Below are positions 33,882 to 46,070 of a DNA stretch of 64,000 bases, piece by piece. The notes beneath the pieces were generated by a model, which saw only the letters and a program-made list of their open reading frames with translations, had not been told where the DNA came from and did no database searches. A program made the translations under genes and the position numbers. The DNA is from Histoplasma ohiense (lineage: Eukaryota; Ascomycota; Eurotiomycetes; Onygenales; Ajellomycetaceae): the NCBI GenBank assembly GCA_017607445.1, contig JAEVHH010000005.1, positions 3,105,001-3,169,000 on the forward strand. Reading direction: 5' to 3'. How positions within the stretch are numbered: the stretch's first letter is position 1; each line of letters opens with the position of its first letter.

Positions 33882-36800
33882 ATGCAAAACGGCAGCCTTC
33901 GAGGCACGTCCCAGCACCACCACCAGAGCGCGACATCCGAGCCTGAAGCCAAGCTTCACAGTTTTCCTACACCGAAGGCTAATCCTGATTCCTCTGTAGA
34001 CGATTCAGTTCCTAATGAGCCTAGACACGAAGATGAGGACCCCGATACCCTCTCACGACCACCACCCAAAAAGCGGAAACTTGCAGACTCTTCTGGTCAG
34101 AGTACGCCTCGTCCAATCTCTCCTCCATGGAAGCGCGTGGCGGTTGATGGGCCAACCTCCTTCATCGAAGGTGGTAGGCGGAAGTCGTCTAGGACAAATG
34201 TCGTACCGCTCGATCTGCTGCCTCAGTCGGATAAAAGACATACACGTGCCTCTCATCAGAACTACGTGAACCCATCGAAGACAACTCGTGTTTCACGACC
34301 TGGGAATTCTTCGTTAGTCCCGATGGCATCCCAGCCAGAGACAAATGGGAGACGTTTGTCAATGGGAAGGGGCACTACTAATGGCACTGATAGTCCCTCA
34401 CCCAGGAAAGGCTCTCTCCGAAACCCGAGTTCCCGAAGCCCGTTCGGAAAACAGCAAAATGCACAAAATTCCAACTCTAGAAGCGGGCCGCCGAGAACCA
34501 GAGCTTCTAGCCTTGCTTCTTCTCATAACCTTAACAAGTCCATCATTTCGATTACGAACGGCAAAAGGGTTTCCAAGTCCCAGCGAGGCCACGTTAGCCC
34601 TGCGGAAGTGTCACCTGTTGATGTGAAAAATTCGAATATAATTGAAAGAAGCCGAGAAACTGAAGGTGCAGAGCGGCAAGAAGCTGGATGGAATTCAGGT
34701 CGGAAATTACCAAGGCTACGGTTTAAGGTCAAAATGCCTTCTTTGGCTTCACAACATCCATCCCATGTTTTGCCGGAAAAGAGATACCTATCGTTCCGCG
34801 ATTGGGTGGAAAATGAAGCTGCAACGGACGATGAGACGGGCTTTTCAACACCCGAGGCCGCCCTTGCCGAGGCCCGCATGAGAACGAGAGTTTGGGAAGC
34901 CGGCCAACCTGGTCAATTACTAAGTAAAGAACGCTGTTCCCGTTACATGCCTGATCCTGCGGAAGAACCCCCTCTCCAGTACTCCCATCAAGACCACCTT
35001 GTCGCTCATGCCTTGTACTTCAAGAAATTACTCGATAAGGAACATAAGCAGCATCGACATCTAGCAAAGCTATTTGCTCAATGGTGCGCGGAAGTGTGGA
35101 GGAAGCGACACAAGCATCCAGAAGATATATTAAGGGAACAGCAGGAAGAAATCCGCCAGAAACGGAAACAACTTGTTAAGGATTTGCAGCGTCAGTTTGA
35201 TGCGGTTCGCGCGGAAGTAGAGAAAGCCCGCTTGGCCCGATGGGAGGAGCAAAGAAAGGCAGAGGATCAACTTGCATTGAACAAAGCTATCAAGCAGTCC
35301 ACGCTCTTGTTTGAAATGAGGAGACCGGATAGACCGGATGATTCCCTACATGAGGAGAGCCAGCCAGATACTGAAACGGGTTCGGAGACAGATGAATCTA
35401 TCAATGATGGAACAGAAGATGAAAGTAATATGTCGACGACATCTGAGAGCGAGGGGGATGATGATGATATTAACCATGATGAAGGCTTGACGGCAGAGGA
35501 ACTTCGTATGAAGTATGCGCATATTACTTCGAGTAACTTTGAAGTGGATGTCAAATCGAACCGCTCGTCGCGAGATTCCTCGATGTCTATCGGTGATGTC
35601 TCTCCTGACCTGAAATCCAAGATCGAAGTGGACGGCACGTTTTCACTGCCTACAAGTGATACAGGTAACCGTGATGCAGACCTGGATGAAGTTGATTCGG
35701 TACTGTTGGATGATAGCGACGAAGAGTCGACGGAAATGGAGGATGACATGGGTGACAGTGACGAAGATGAGGCTAGTAGTAGTGACGAAGAAGGTCCTGG
35801 TTTAATGGGATTTTTTGCCCCAAAAATGGAAAAAGTTGACCAGGGAAATAATTCCCACAACCAGGATCTTGTCGAAACAGGTGGGGAAGACGGAGATGAT
35901 GAAGACGAGGTCCTCCTTGTCCCCAATAGGACAAACGAGCAAGATGGCCAAGAATATCAACTTTCCCCCGACGAATCGGCAGAACACCGCCAACCAGGCC
36001 AAAAATCACTGATACACGAACCCCCTCGAAATGATGACAATGTTAACAGCGAGCAAAAATCTCAAATTTCTAATAACTTTCGCCCGAGTAGAGATACCAG
36101 CAGCGAGCCTTCGCCAGAAACAGCTACAACAAAACGTTCAGAGGTTGAATCGGTTTCTTCATACGAGCCTTCGTACGAACCAAAGCAAAACAACAACCTT
36201 GACGAGAGTCAGATTGATAATTCAGCTTCTCAACCATCTCCTCCCATCAAAACACCTATCCCACATCTTTTACGGGGGACGTTACGTGAATATCAACATT
36301 TTGGTTTGGATTGGCTAGCGGGGCTGTATACCAGCAATATCAATGGCATTCTTGCGGACGAAATGGGTCTTGGAAAAACTATTCAAACCATAGCGCTCTT
36401 GGCGCACTTAGCTGTCGAGCACGAGGTATGGGGGCCTCATCTCGTGGTTGTTCCGACTAGCGTAATGCTCAACTGGGAAATGGAATTCAAAAAGTGGTGT
36501 CCTGGATTCAAAATCCTCACATATTATGGCTCACAAGAAGAGAGAAGGCAAAAGCGCAAGGGTTGGATGGATGACGACCGCTGGCATGTTTGTATTACAT
36601 CATACCAACTTGTGCTTCAGGATCAGCAAACGTTCAAGAGACGAAATTGGCATTACATGGTCTTGGACGAAGCCCACAATATCAAAAACTTCCGATCCCA
36701 ACGATGGCAAACACTTCTCACGTTTAAAACTAAAGCAAGACTCTTGTTAACCGGCACGCCCCTGCAAAATAACCTGACCGAACTATGGTCTCTTCTCTTC

Positions 36801-38909
36801 TTCCTCATGCCATCTGACGGCGGTGACACCGGTGTTGAAGGATTTGCTGACCTTCGAAACTTCTCCGAATGGTTTCGGCGACCAGTGGAGCAAATTCTCG
36901 AGCACGGGAGGGAAACAATGGATGATGAAGCAAAAAAAGTGGTTACGAAATTGCACACTGTTCTACGCCCTTACATTTTACGCCGTCTCAAAGTAGACGT
37001 AGAAAAACAAATGCCCGCGAAGTTCGAACACGTTGTGCCATGCAGACTATCAAAGCGCCAACGATACTTATATGACGGATTCATGTCGAGGGCTCAAACG
37101 AAAGAAACATTGGCATCGGGGAATTACCTTTCCATCATTAACTGTTTAATGCAGTTACGAAAAGTCTGTAATCACCCTGATCTTTTCGAGACGCGACCGA
37201 TAACGACTTCATTTTCGATGACGAGGTCTGCGATAGCGGATTTTGAAATCAAAGAGTTATTTGTCCGACGCCGCCTGTTAAGAGAGGACCTATTGAGCAA
37301 ATTAGATTTAGACTTCTTGAACTTAGTTCCTATATCAAGAGAAAATACGTCGAAGAGGCTTGTGGACGATACCTCACGAATCATGGCCTTTGGTCCTCTT
37401 AAAGCACTACGTGGGCGCCAATATAATCGCACTAACTGGCGTATGGAATTTGATGGATCTTCAGTCCGGTCTGTGCTAACGTCAATGGAGAACTCATCTC
37501 GAAAAAGGAGGATGCAAGAGCTAGAACGGTGCCTGTACTTTGAGTCGAAGCGACACGGACAACGACCTGTGTATGGGGAGAGCCTAATCGACTTCATTAC
37601 ATTAAATATTGGCATACAATCAAAATCCCAACGTTTACCTCCACGCCGTTCACTTATTGACTGGTTTTCGCACCAATCTCCCGCCATAGCGTCAATGATC
37701 TTATCAATAAATGAAAGGTCCCTTGAGATGGAGAACATTATACAGAAGTTTGCATTTGTCACTCCTGCGGTGGTTGCGTCGGATGTCACTGCCGCGGCCT
37801 TAACACCGATGGAGTCCCGATATTTCAATAAAGCGCTAAGGGTTCCGAATTATGACCCGTTTCATGAGGCACAGATGCGCCTGTCAATCGCGTTCCCAGA
37901 TAAACGGCTCTTGCAGTATGATTGCGGAAAACTTCAGCAGCTTGACAAGCTTCTGAGGAAGCTACAATCAGGTGGCCATCGTGCTTTGATTTTCACGCAA
38001 ATGACAAAAATGCTTGATATCCTGGAACAGTTTCTCAATATACATGGCCACCGATACCTTCGCCTCGATGGTGCTACCAAAGTGGAGCAGCGACAGATGT
38101 TGACCGAACGTTTCAATAATGATACGCGAATTCTGGCTTTCATTCTTTCTAGCAGGTCAGGTGGGTTAGGAATCAATTTGACAGGTGCAGATACAGTCAT
38201 ATTCTATGATCTGGATTGGAACCCGGCAATGGATAAACAATGTCAAGATAGGTGTCATCGCATTGGTCAGACTCGTGACGTTCACATTTATCGCTTTATT
38301 TCTGAATACACAATCGAATCCAATATTCTACGCAAGGCTAATCAGAAACGGATGCTCGACGATGTTATTATTCAAGAAGGCGAATTCACGACTGACTACT
38401 TTCAGAAGTTGGATGTGCGCGGCATGCTAACTGATGCTGTTGTGGATGGGCATGATGAAGCGAGTGCTGCTATGGACCGCGTTCTTGATACCAAAGTTGT
38501 CGGAACACCTCGGGCCTTCGAACAGGCAGAGGATAAAGAAGATATCGATGCTGCAAAGAACGCGGAGAAGGAGTTGGAGCACGCAGACGATGGCGACTTC
38601 GAGGAGGGTAGCGTACCACACACCCCAGGTCAGCCCGGACCCAGCCAAGTTGGAACACCCATGGCAACAGAAGTTGAAGAGTATGAACCATCCATTACTC
38701 ATGCGGGAAATGCCAATACTCCCGCACACCTAGGATCGCCGTCAGCTCAGGTTGCACAAGATAAAGAACCGGAATCCGGTCACATTGATGATTACCTTTT
38801 ACGTTTTATGGAATGGAACCTGAAGGACGAACCCTTGGTTCTGCCACCAGACAAGAGGAAGAGGAAGACGAGAAGAGGACAAGAGCATCGAATCAAAAGG
38901 CATAGATGA
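33882..38909 (+). CDS. swr1: Swr1, ATPase subunit of the SWR1 chromatin remodelling complex
   Basis: Swr1 is the Snf2-family ATPase that exchanges H2A for the variant H2A.Z in nucleosomes. The 1675-aa protein is read from one uninterrupted exon. Residues ~360-470 are the HSA domain that binds actin and Arp4 (HALYFKKLLDKEHKQHRHL). Residues ~500-760 are highly acidic, as expected for histone-binding segments. The split helicase starts at LRGTLREYQHFGLDWLAGLY; Walker A is DEMGLGKTIQT (~826) and the DEAH box is VLDEAHNIKN (~925). The C-terminal helicase half begins near residue 1350 (HRALIFTQMTKMLDILEQFL) and ends with RCHRIGQTRDVHIYRF. The long insert between the halves (~1110-1340) is typical of the Swr1/Ino80 class; the HSA-to-ATPase layout and insert sequence favour Swr1. 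The C-terminus is basic (KRKRKTRRGQ). Confidence 0.96.
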   Translation: MQNGSLRGTSQHHHQSATSEPEAKLHSFPTPKANPDSSVDDSVPNEPRHEDEDPDTLSRPPPKKRKLADSSGQSTPRPISPPWKRVAVDGPTSFIEGGRRKSSRTNVVPLDLLPQSDKRHTRASHQNYVNPSKTTRVSRPGNSSLVPMASQPETNGRRLSMGRGTTNGTDSPSPRKGSLRNPSSRSPFGKQQNAQNSNSRSGPPRTRASSLASSHNLNKSIISITNGKRVSKSQRGHVSPAEVSPVDVKNSNIIERSRETEGAERQEAGWNSGRKLPRLRFKVKMPSLASQHPSHVLPEKRYLSFRDWVENEAATDDETGFSTPEAALAEARMRTRVWEAGQPGQLLSKERCSRYMPDPAEEPPLQYSHQDHLVAHALYFKKLLDKEHKQHRHLAKLFAQWCAEVWRKRHKHPEDILREQQEEIRQKRKQLVKDLQRQFDAVRAEVEKARLARWEEQRKAEDQLALNKAIKQSTLLFEMRRPDRPDDSLHEESQPDTETGSETDESINDGTEDESNMSTTSESEGDDDDINHDEGLTAEELRMKYAHITSSNFEVDVKSNRSSRDSSMSIGDVSPDLKSKIEVDGTFSLPTSDTGNRDADLDEVDSVLLDDSDEESTEMEDDMGDSDEDEASSSDEEGPGLMGFFAPKMEKVDQGNNSHNQDLVETGGEDGDDEDEVLLVPNRTNEQDGQEYQLSPDESAEHRQPGQKSLIHEPPRNDDNVNSEQKSQISNNFRPSRDTSSEPSPETATTKRSEVESVSSYEPSYEPKQNNNLDESQIDNSASQPSPPIKTPIPHLLRGTLREYQHFGLDWLAGLYTSNINGILADEMGLGKTIQTIALLAHLAVEHEVWGPHLVVVPTSVMLNWEMEFKKWCPGFKILTYYGSQEERRQKRKGWMDDDRWHVCITSYQLVLQDQQTFKRRNWHYMVLDEAHNIKNFRSQRWQTLLTFKTKARLLLTGTPLQNNLTELWSLLFFLMPSDGGDTGVEGFADLRNFSEWFRRPVEQILEHGRETMDDEAKKVVTKLHTVLRPYILRRLKVDVEKQMPAKFEHVVPCRLSKRQRYLYDGFMSRAQTKETLASGNYLSIINCLMQLRKVCNHPDLFETRPITTSFSMTRSAIADFEIKELFVRRRLLREDLLSKLDLDFLNLVPISRENTSKRLVDDTSRIMAFGPLKALRGRQYNRTNWRMEFDGSSVRSVLTSMENSSRKRRMQELERCLYFESKRHGQRPVYGESLIDFITLNIGIQSKSQRLPPRRSLIDWFSHQSPAIASMILSINERSLEMENIIQKFAFVTPAVVASDVTAAALTPMESRYFNKALRVPNYDPFHEAQMRLSIAFPDKRLLQYDCGKLQQLDKLLRKLQSGGHRALIFTQMTKMLDILEQFLNIHGHRYLRLDGATKVEQRQMLTERFNNDTRILAFILSSRSGGLGINLTGADTVIFYDLDWNPAMDKQCQDRCHRIGQTRDVHIYRFISEYTIESNILRKANQKRMLDDVIIQEGEFTTDYFQKLDVRGMLTDAVVDGHDEASAAMDRVLDTKVVGTPRAFEQAEDKEDIDAAKNAEKELEHADDGDFEEGSVPHTPGQPGPSQVGTPMATEVEEYEPSITHAGNANTPAHLGSPSAQVAQDKEPESGHIDDYLLRFMEWNLKDEPLVLPPDKRKRKTRRGQEHRIKRHR

Positions 38910-41650
38910 TATGTTCCACAGACTACTTACTCACTTTAGCTTTGATCTTTTAAGCAGAATGGCGTTTGGTATTTTGATTTGTTTGGGCGTTGGCTTTGGC
39001 ATAGTGGCTACGGGGGGGAAAAGACCAAGTAGGGCTCCGCATCATAGACGATATTTCTCCCTTTTACTCTCCGTTGTATTCTGATTCTCTTTTATACCTC
39101 CTTCCCGTAATTCCACAACGAAGTATTCCGCACTCATGTACTGTACAATATATACATATATATATATATATCATCTCTCTTGAAATTTTTGTTTCCACTT
39201 CACCGAAGTACGCTGAATTATGAAATTGGGTTTCACTGTTGCGAAGCTGAACTTCATTCTGACCCTCCAATGTGGATTTCTATGGATTTATCCAATTCGA
39301 ATTTTCAGGGTACCTTTTGAAGCCCCGGCTGCCCAGATGAGCTCTGACCCCGACACGTGATGACCGCCTCAAACTCCCATTCCCAATTCTCATTCCATCT
39401 CATTCCAGCCGCAGCTTCATGTATCCAGCTCTCGCAAACCGACCACCCCGCGTATTCCAAATCTAAGGTCGGAGCTGTTGGTAACACAAGAGTTCCTCAT
39501 ATCAATCGTGGTTTGCCGAGGACAATCGTTGACCCTTCGGGATCTCCTTATCGACCATCACGGCCGAGGTGTGTTTGGCGGATCTGGTTGGCTTTCCTCG
39601 GCGAGGATTGCCAGGATTCCAAAGCTGCCTGTCTTCTTAAACGCGCCGCAAGCCGCAAGCCACAAGCCACTTAAGGGAAAGGCAAATACGCCAGAGCCAG
39701 CAGATGTGATACGTCAAGTTTTCTTCCTGGTTTCCCGCTACTTTCAGACTTTCTCTTCACGAAGTCAACCAAACATTATTCAGACTAATATCAAGGATGG
39801 AAACTGGTTGTCAAATCCCGCGAGGGCCGACACCCTTAGACTGGATTGTAATGTTCAGTACCGTGGTCGAAATATAACCCTGCTAACTTAACTAAGAAGT
39901 TGTTGGAATTCTGAACGAATCTTCCCAAAGCGGTGGTCAACTATGATAGCTTCAGCAATTTCTTTCAAACAGCCAGCCCGAGCGCTATCATCATCTACCT
40001 GAGTTAGCTGAACATTTCCAGCACTGTGACCCCGGAAGTCATTATTAGCTGGTCGAACAGGCGGCTAAGAACAAAAATATACATATATACGCTGCGTATA
40101 TAGCAAAAATGTTTGGCCTAGCAGCTTTGGGCCAGAAATGCGAGGGGAAGCAATGCCAGCCGCAAGAGATCGACGTTTGGAACACGGGACAGTCGATGGG
40201 GTTCGCGATGGAGCCAAAGTTAAAACGTCAGCCCTTGTTGCAAGAAATACACGTTCGAATGTAAAATACGCAGTACTGCAGAACAAAATAAACTGCAGTG
40301 GCTGACGCCCAAGTCAATATCTGCATGCCTCAGCACGGAGAGTGACCTGGGGAAGTGTCCTGCATGTGGATTTTTCCGTTGGCTGTTTGCCGGAGAAGGT
40401 TCTCACCAACAAAATATCCATCCAGGCTTTACCATCACATACACAACCCAATTACTAGTGGATGGTTTGCTACATGATCAGTGATCGGCATTCGGTCACC
40501 GATAAAGTCAATCTCCACGACAATGCTCCGTTATGCCTCCCAGGTTCATTTAGTTGAATATAAGCTGGAAAACGACGTCTTGCTATCCCTTTTTCTCACT
40601 TTTGCCCTGAATGCCTGGAAGCCGCCTAGAATCGATTACACCGATTCAGTTCAAAACGGCAAGTGGCGATTGGAGGGATTTGCCTCGTAATGTCATAGCT
40701 TCGGGCTAATGGTCGGCAGCCCGGGCAAAACCGCCCAGCTGGGCTACCGAGCCACGTCTGATTGGGCTGTTGTCCAGCTTCTTTGTTGTCACCACCCCAC
40801 TCAACTTCACTGGCTGCCGTTGCGTGGTAGCAATGGAAAACCTGATTACCACCATAGCCTACCTGGGTAATCTGCAGGGGATTGAGAGCATGATCAGTGG
40901 TGACATGACGTTGCTAGCTGTATTGCTGCCTTGACTAGGTCGTTACGAAGGAAGCTCCAGTAGCTCGAATGCTCCCTCAGCCAGTGTCTCGCCGTTTGGT
41001 CTTATCTCTTGGATATGAATCGCCAAGTGCTTGCTATTTCCCATGCTGTTTTTCCCTGTCATATTTGTGATTTGCACTTCGTACTGGGAACCACCATGGC
41101 CATGATACCAATGTACAGCTCAACAATGCCACCGCCCTATACTTAGGTTCATGCTTGGATCTTCTCGATCTTGCAGAATATAGGCTGGCTCACTTTCAGT
41201 GGATGAGCTTTCTTTCAGGGCTTGGTTCGAGAAATCTATTTTATCTGGATTCCCCTTTCCAATTACCGCTAGCCTGGTTCGATGAACTTTTCCGTGGCTG
41301 GTTGAGGGTTGTTCGTTTCCTAGTGGGGTGCCACTCCTGTCTAGTCAATTATTGACGCATTGGCGAGACGACCGCCTCGAAATGCAGCAACTCCGTGTAC
41401 ATTCGTCCTCATGATTTTGGCTGCTCCACTGTGTCTTGCACTTCTTCCTTCTTCCTTTTAGATATTCAGTCATATCACTCTTCTACTCTTTTTCCCCCGA
41501 TCTCTTTTATTTCATCGAGGCAATGGAGTCGGTAACTTCCTCCATTTAATGGCTTGCTGCGAAACGTTCAAATTTCCTCACCGAAACCCCTACCTGTCCT
41601 CAAACTCCCCTCCCATCTCTTTGTATCCTTTCACAAAACCATCAATCAAA
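38910..41650. other. 2.7-kb intergenic region between SWR1 and the Clr5-domain gene
   Basis: No gene is supported. The proximal part is the SWR1 3' flank, with a TA-rich stretch near 39148-39170 and a GTACTGTACA decamer at 39138-39147. A 137-codon plus-strand ORF (39478-39891) has no recognisable content. CT-rich sequence at about 41440-41515 fits the promoter of the Clr5-domain gene. Confidence 0.55.
39138..39147 (+). promoter_or_regulatory. GTACTGTACA decamer, copy 3
   Basis: Exact match about 230 bp downstream of the SWR1 stop codon. Confidence 0.35.
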
Positions 41651-42893
41651 ATGAAGAATTCGATTCCGTCCGAAGTTTGGGAAGACAAACGTGCCGAGAT
41701 TGCAGCTCTTTACAAAGAAGAAGAATGGCCTTTGAAACAAGTCATTAAGAAAATCAGAAGCGATGATTTTAACCCAACGTAAGTTTGTCCCCTTACCCCA
41801 ACCTATCCCATGCACTGACTTAAACAACCGCAGTGAAACCCAACTCCGCAGTAGACTGAAGAAGTGGGGAGTTACCAAACCATCGCGCCAAAAAAGGAAG
41901 AAACAGAGTGACGGACTGACGACATCGCCTACCGTCAAGCATCCAAACCGGCTAGAACTGACCACCCTGAATGAACCACCATCCACCCAGGTCGCGTCTA
42001 TTTCCGGCCGGGTCGTATGGAACGATCTCAAAGGATGGATAATGCCATCAGGATATAGCCAACAACACATATTGAAAAACTCACCAATGCTCGAAGGACA
42101 GACAGTTGCAGCAGATTGGGCATCGTCGAACCACAAAACCAATGACAATCATGCACCATTCTCGCTACAGCATTTCACGACCCCATCCCCATTATCCTCT
42201 GTCCATTCCTATGGACATCCGAACCCTTCCACAAGCTCGATCGCAAACAGTGCCATAGATGCGCCTATGGCATGCCACACAAGATTTACAGGTTCTGCGA
42301 CCAACATATCAGTGAGCGATTCATTTGCGAAGGCGTGTCAAGGAGAGTGGTCATTGCAGACAAGCCCTGTGAATACAGAAAACAATCCGATGACCCCGTG
42401 GGGCTATATTGAACCTGACGTATCCCACTCCTGCTCATCCCATCTTTTTACCATAGGTGACGGAAGCTCATCAATCCCAGACTATACGGAATATAATGAG
42501 CCAATAGTCAGAGAGGATTACACCCAGCAATATGGAGCCCCACCTCCCGCACTGCCACCTGCTTCTAATCTAGAGATGCTAGTGTTGGATCCTGAAATAA
42601 AAGCCTGGAGACGTGCCGCTTTCACGCATGTTCGCCCAGATGGTGTCGGAACGACAAATGCAAGGGTCGGCCGTGATCCTCTAGTAAGACGCCGACCAGA
42701 AATGAAACGTAAAAAGGATTCTTCATCGACAAAACATGGTCTACCAACAATCCAATCGCAGTTAGAAATGATGACACAGCCTACTTCGCACCCAAACACC
42801 CCACTATCGGTGCCGGAGACCACTTCCAGTTGTCCAAGCGCGCTATCTCCAGTGTCTGATATAAACCATAATTACTCCGCACCGAACCCCTAG
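41651..42893 (+). CDS. Clr5-domain protein, putative transcriptional regulator
   Basis: The N-terminus matches the fungal Clr5 domain, named after a fission-yeast silencing factor and widespread in Pezizomycotina. Exons 41651-41778 and 41834-42893 give 395 aa. The domain covers residues ~8-60: VWEDKRAEIAALYKEEEWPL, then IKKIRSDDFNPTETQLRSRL and KKWGVTKPSR, interrupted by a 55-nt intron that keeps frame. The rest is Ser/Thr/Pro-rich with no clear fold, apart from a conserved-looking basic patch near residues 330-350. Nuclear location and a DNA- or chromatin-related role are inferred from the family. An upstream in-frame extension is open, but the ATG at 41651 sits directly before the domain and is preferred. 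The target genes are unknown. Confidence 0.8.
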
Positions 42894-44098
42894 TCAATCA
42901 ACATCAAACTTCCACGCGTTCGTTCAATTGAATCCGGCTTCATACCTGAGCAGAATTTAATTACCATCTTACCAAATGGGAATCCCCTGTTCACGCTATT
43001 TTTCGTTGAAAAATATTCTCCTATCTGTCGATCAGCATTCATGTACATGAATTTGCAAATTTCATCAACAATCATTATATCTATTTCGAGTCCTCGGAAA
43101 AGCCTAGCGGATTGGTAATTATATGGGATATTCAGCTATTATGGAACTTTGCATCTCGCTTTGACTTTTGACGGCCAATTCTCTGTTAACCTCTTGTGCA
43201 GAGTCAGCCAGTTTACCGTTTTGTCATCCTTTCTTCCTTTCCTTCCTTCTTTCTTTTCCACATTGTACTTTGGGTTCTGGATGGGATAATTTGGAATGGC
43301 AGGAACTTTGGGATCTTATGGCATTTGGATATGACGATCGCTTTATATATACAATATCTCTATGTATGCTGCAGTCAGTATTTAATATATTTCTACTTCA
43401 TCTTTTTACTCGATTCTGTTCTAAATCTCATCCTCGAGCTGAATGACATCCTTGGCCCATTTATCTCCCAATTTATGGTTTACTACATTTCTGAAGTTAT
43501 ACAGTAGGGAGCTGGGCCATTTGCGCGACCGAGGTGACAGTGAAGCTTGAATTTCTGTTGCTTATTCTTCACACTTGTTATCGTTCGAAATAGCATTCCA
43601 TGCCCGCATCACTAGAACCTATCTCTCCTTCGGCCCGTAAGCTGTTTGATCTGATCTTCTAAAGGACCACGCAGCTGCTGTGCTACCCGGCACATCCACA
43701 GGTCGCCACCGCACCTTATGCCATTGACAAGGCGGTTCGCTGCTGGTCAAGCAAAAGCTGCACACCAAGATATCCCACCGTTCAAGCTCTGTCTTGTCCA
43801 ATCCTGCAAAAGAGGCATTTCTCTGGTCCGCAACAAGCATAGTACATAAAAGTACATGTATATGCAACCTGAACGAAGCATCATATGCACGGGATGACTG
43901 TGCATATGGTGAAAATCATGTCACTTCTCCGCACATCAAACAATGCATGTGTATTAGTGCACACATGAACATCTCCTCTCCTCAAATCGGACCTAATTGA
44001 GGATCTTGCCTGAGGCATTTTGTTTCTTTTTCCACAGGGGGCGATAGCGGCTTCAAAGCTTTCGTCACCCTGCTGGTGAAGAAACCATTCTTAGACCC

Positions 44099-44130
44099 AA
44101 AAAAAAAAAAAATCAAAAAAAAAAAAAAAC

Positions 44131-44159
<29 letters not shown>
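44099..44159 (+). repeat. 61-bp poly-A tract, possible retroposed 3' tail
   Basis: The run is adenine except for TC at 44113-44114 and C at 44130. Such a tract inside a gene-poor region can be the tail of a retrotransposed RNA, but I could not identify target-site duplications or a body element. Confidence 0.8.
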
Positions 44160-44161
<2 letters not shown>

Positions 44162-44862
44162 TTCCGTTCTCTAGAACGAAGATCCGAAGAAGGAAGTCGT
44201 ATAATGTGTAAGTTATTGCGCATCATCCTAAAATAGCAAGATTCAAAGCTTTGCTAGGTTTGTCCTTGGATTGATCAGTCAATACGCTGGACAAGTCAGG
44301 TTCAGCGGAGAGCTGACATCCTCGAATATACGCAAAGCAGCTTCAGGCTGCCTGAAGTCTCGTTTTCATCATTGTTGATGCCAAGACAAGAGCAGAGATT
44401 GTTCCCTGGCGTCTTGGAGCTCTTGCGAGATCCAGCTCATCCACTTGAAAAAAAGCTCCCTACCGTTAGTTTAAGTTACCGAGCCACTAGCGGTCCGTTA
44501 GTTCGTCATGCTTAGTGCTCACCGATCCTGAGCAAGGATGAATCTTTTCACCCATACGCCAACCACCGCTTCGGCTTGAAGCAGATCTTAACCTCGACTC
44601 GGCACGGTCAGAATGCGACCGCTCCAGCACGTATCGAAATCCTTGCCCCACTACTGCATCAATATTCCACAGCCATCCTCACGGAGAAGAGTGCATCTAC
44701 GATGTACTGTACGTCCTTGGGGGCGGGATGTATTTGTTACTTGTTTCGTTAGAGTTTGTTGGGTACGTCCACAGTCATAATGGGAACTCAGTAGTACTTA
44801 CTTACTGTATATGTACTGTGCCGGTGCACGGTATCGCCCACTGAACAAGCAGCAAGTGAACT

Positions 44863-46070
44863 TTACTCGGACACTGGATAGAGAATTTCAAGTTCCATGT
44901 AATTTGTGTTCAAGGCCCGATTCAAAGCCGGTAAATGCCAGAATACCCGTTGATTCTTCATTCGGGCGCGGTCAGCGCGGACGGACCCAATGGTGCCACG
45001 ACCATCAACTTCGGCCCTGATGAGAAATGTCAGAATACGGATCCCGTCAGGAGGTAAATCGCTGGTTGAAATAGCATTGAGCTCTCCAGATTTTAGGAAG
45101 AATAAACTGATATCGAGAACTTTACCTTGCTGAAATATCTCCATATTCTGCAGCGTTGTCACCGACCCTATCTACACCTGAGGCTTGATATGGAGAAATT
45201 TTTCCAAAGCTCTCAATATTTATGAAGAAAAATAATTGAAATAAAAGCAATTATTAACAATAAAGTTTGTGATGCATTAACTTCAAGCTGTTCACAATCC
45301 CCACTTTTTAACTATGAGGGGTTGAGAAACCCGACGACAAAAAAGCTTCAACTAACAGCGGAATCAATCTCTCTGTACAGATCTGTATTTGCATGTACAG
45401 TACTTGTACAGTACAAGAACGTGCATGCTGTCTCCCCAAAGTCCTTGAGAGCTCAGACTGGCAGCGGAAGGAAGCAGATTATAGGTGTGACTGATCCTCC
45501 GACGCCCCAACGGCAAGGATTTTCTCCTGATCTGGCGCTGCGTTGCGCGCCATTGGGCCGAGATCCATCAAGATCGACATTGCAGAAACCCAATCAGAAG
45601 AAACCCTGTGGGGGAGCCCAGGAGCCGATGCTTGGAACAAGGCTGGTTCGAGCTGGAGATTTCCTTCAGAGAAAGTCATGATGGATGACATTGATCTGAG
45701 ATGGCTGGCTGGCGTCATCGAGAGCTCCATTCTCGAGCCGCTCCAGTTTAAAAGGTTCGCCGAAGTCTGTGATGGTCCAGTGGGAATTAGAGGGACTCGT
45801 AGGTACCGCAGCCTATCTTGATGGCTAGGACTTGTCATGTTTCCAGATCTAGCCACGTCAATCCTTGTCGTGCTGGACCTTGACATCTGCAAAGCTTACG
45901 ATTGACAGGAGCACGTCCTCAGCGTTCATCTGCAAGAAGGGAGAGGGGCCACTCGGCGTGGACATCCTCAGCCATTTCCTCGTATTAAAGTACCCGATCT
46001 CGTCCGGGGCCCCAAATCTGGAGTTGGTGGATTGCATTCTCTTCCAATAGCAACGAAGTTGGTTCAGCAT
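44863..46070 (-). other. Unrecognised minus-strand frames, possible relic gene
   Basis: Three minus-strand frames (45858-46070, 45479-45892, 44863-45162) have balanced, protein-like composition and lie in order, the first two overlapping in different frames. I recognise no domain. A start codon at 46070 opens the first (MLNQLRCYWKRM). I could not build a convincing spliced gene. Decay of a former gene, or a fast-evolving lineage-specific gene, both fit. Confidence 0.25.
45394..45414 (-). promoter_or_regulatory. GTACTGTACA decamers, copies 4 and 5 in tandem
   Basis: Two exact copies on the minus strand, at 45394-45403 and 45405-45414, are separated by one base inside the gene-poor tract. Confidence 0.4.

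Noticed and set aside
35267..35926. 219-codon Ser-rich ORF on the minus strand
   Set aside because: It is the antisense image of the acidic Asp/Glu/Ser-rich stretch of SWR1; codons for those residues read as Ser/Leu on the other strand.
37172..37828. 218-codon ORF on the minus strand inside SWR1
   Set aside because: It lies wholly inside the Snf2 helicase coding region, has no recognisable features, and SWR1 is unambiguous.
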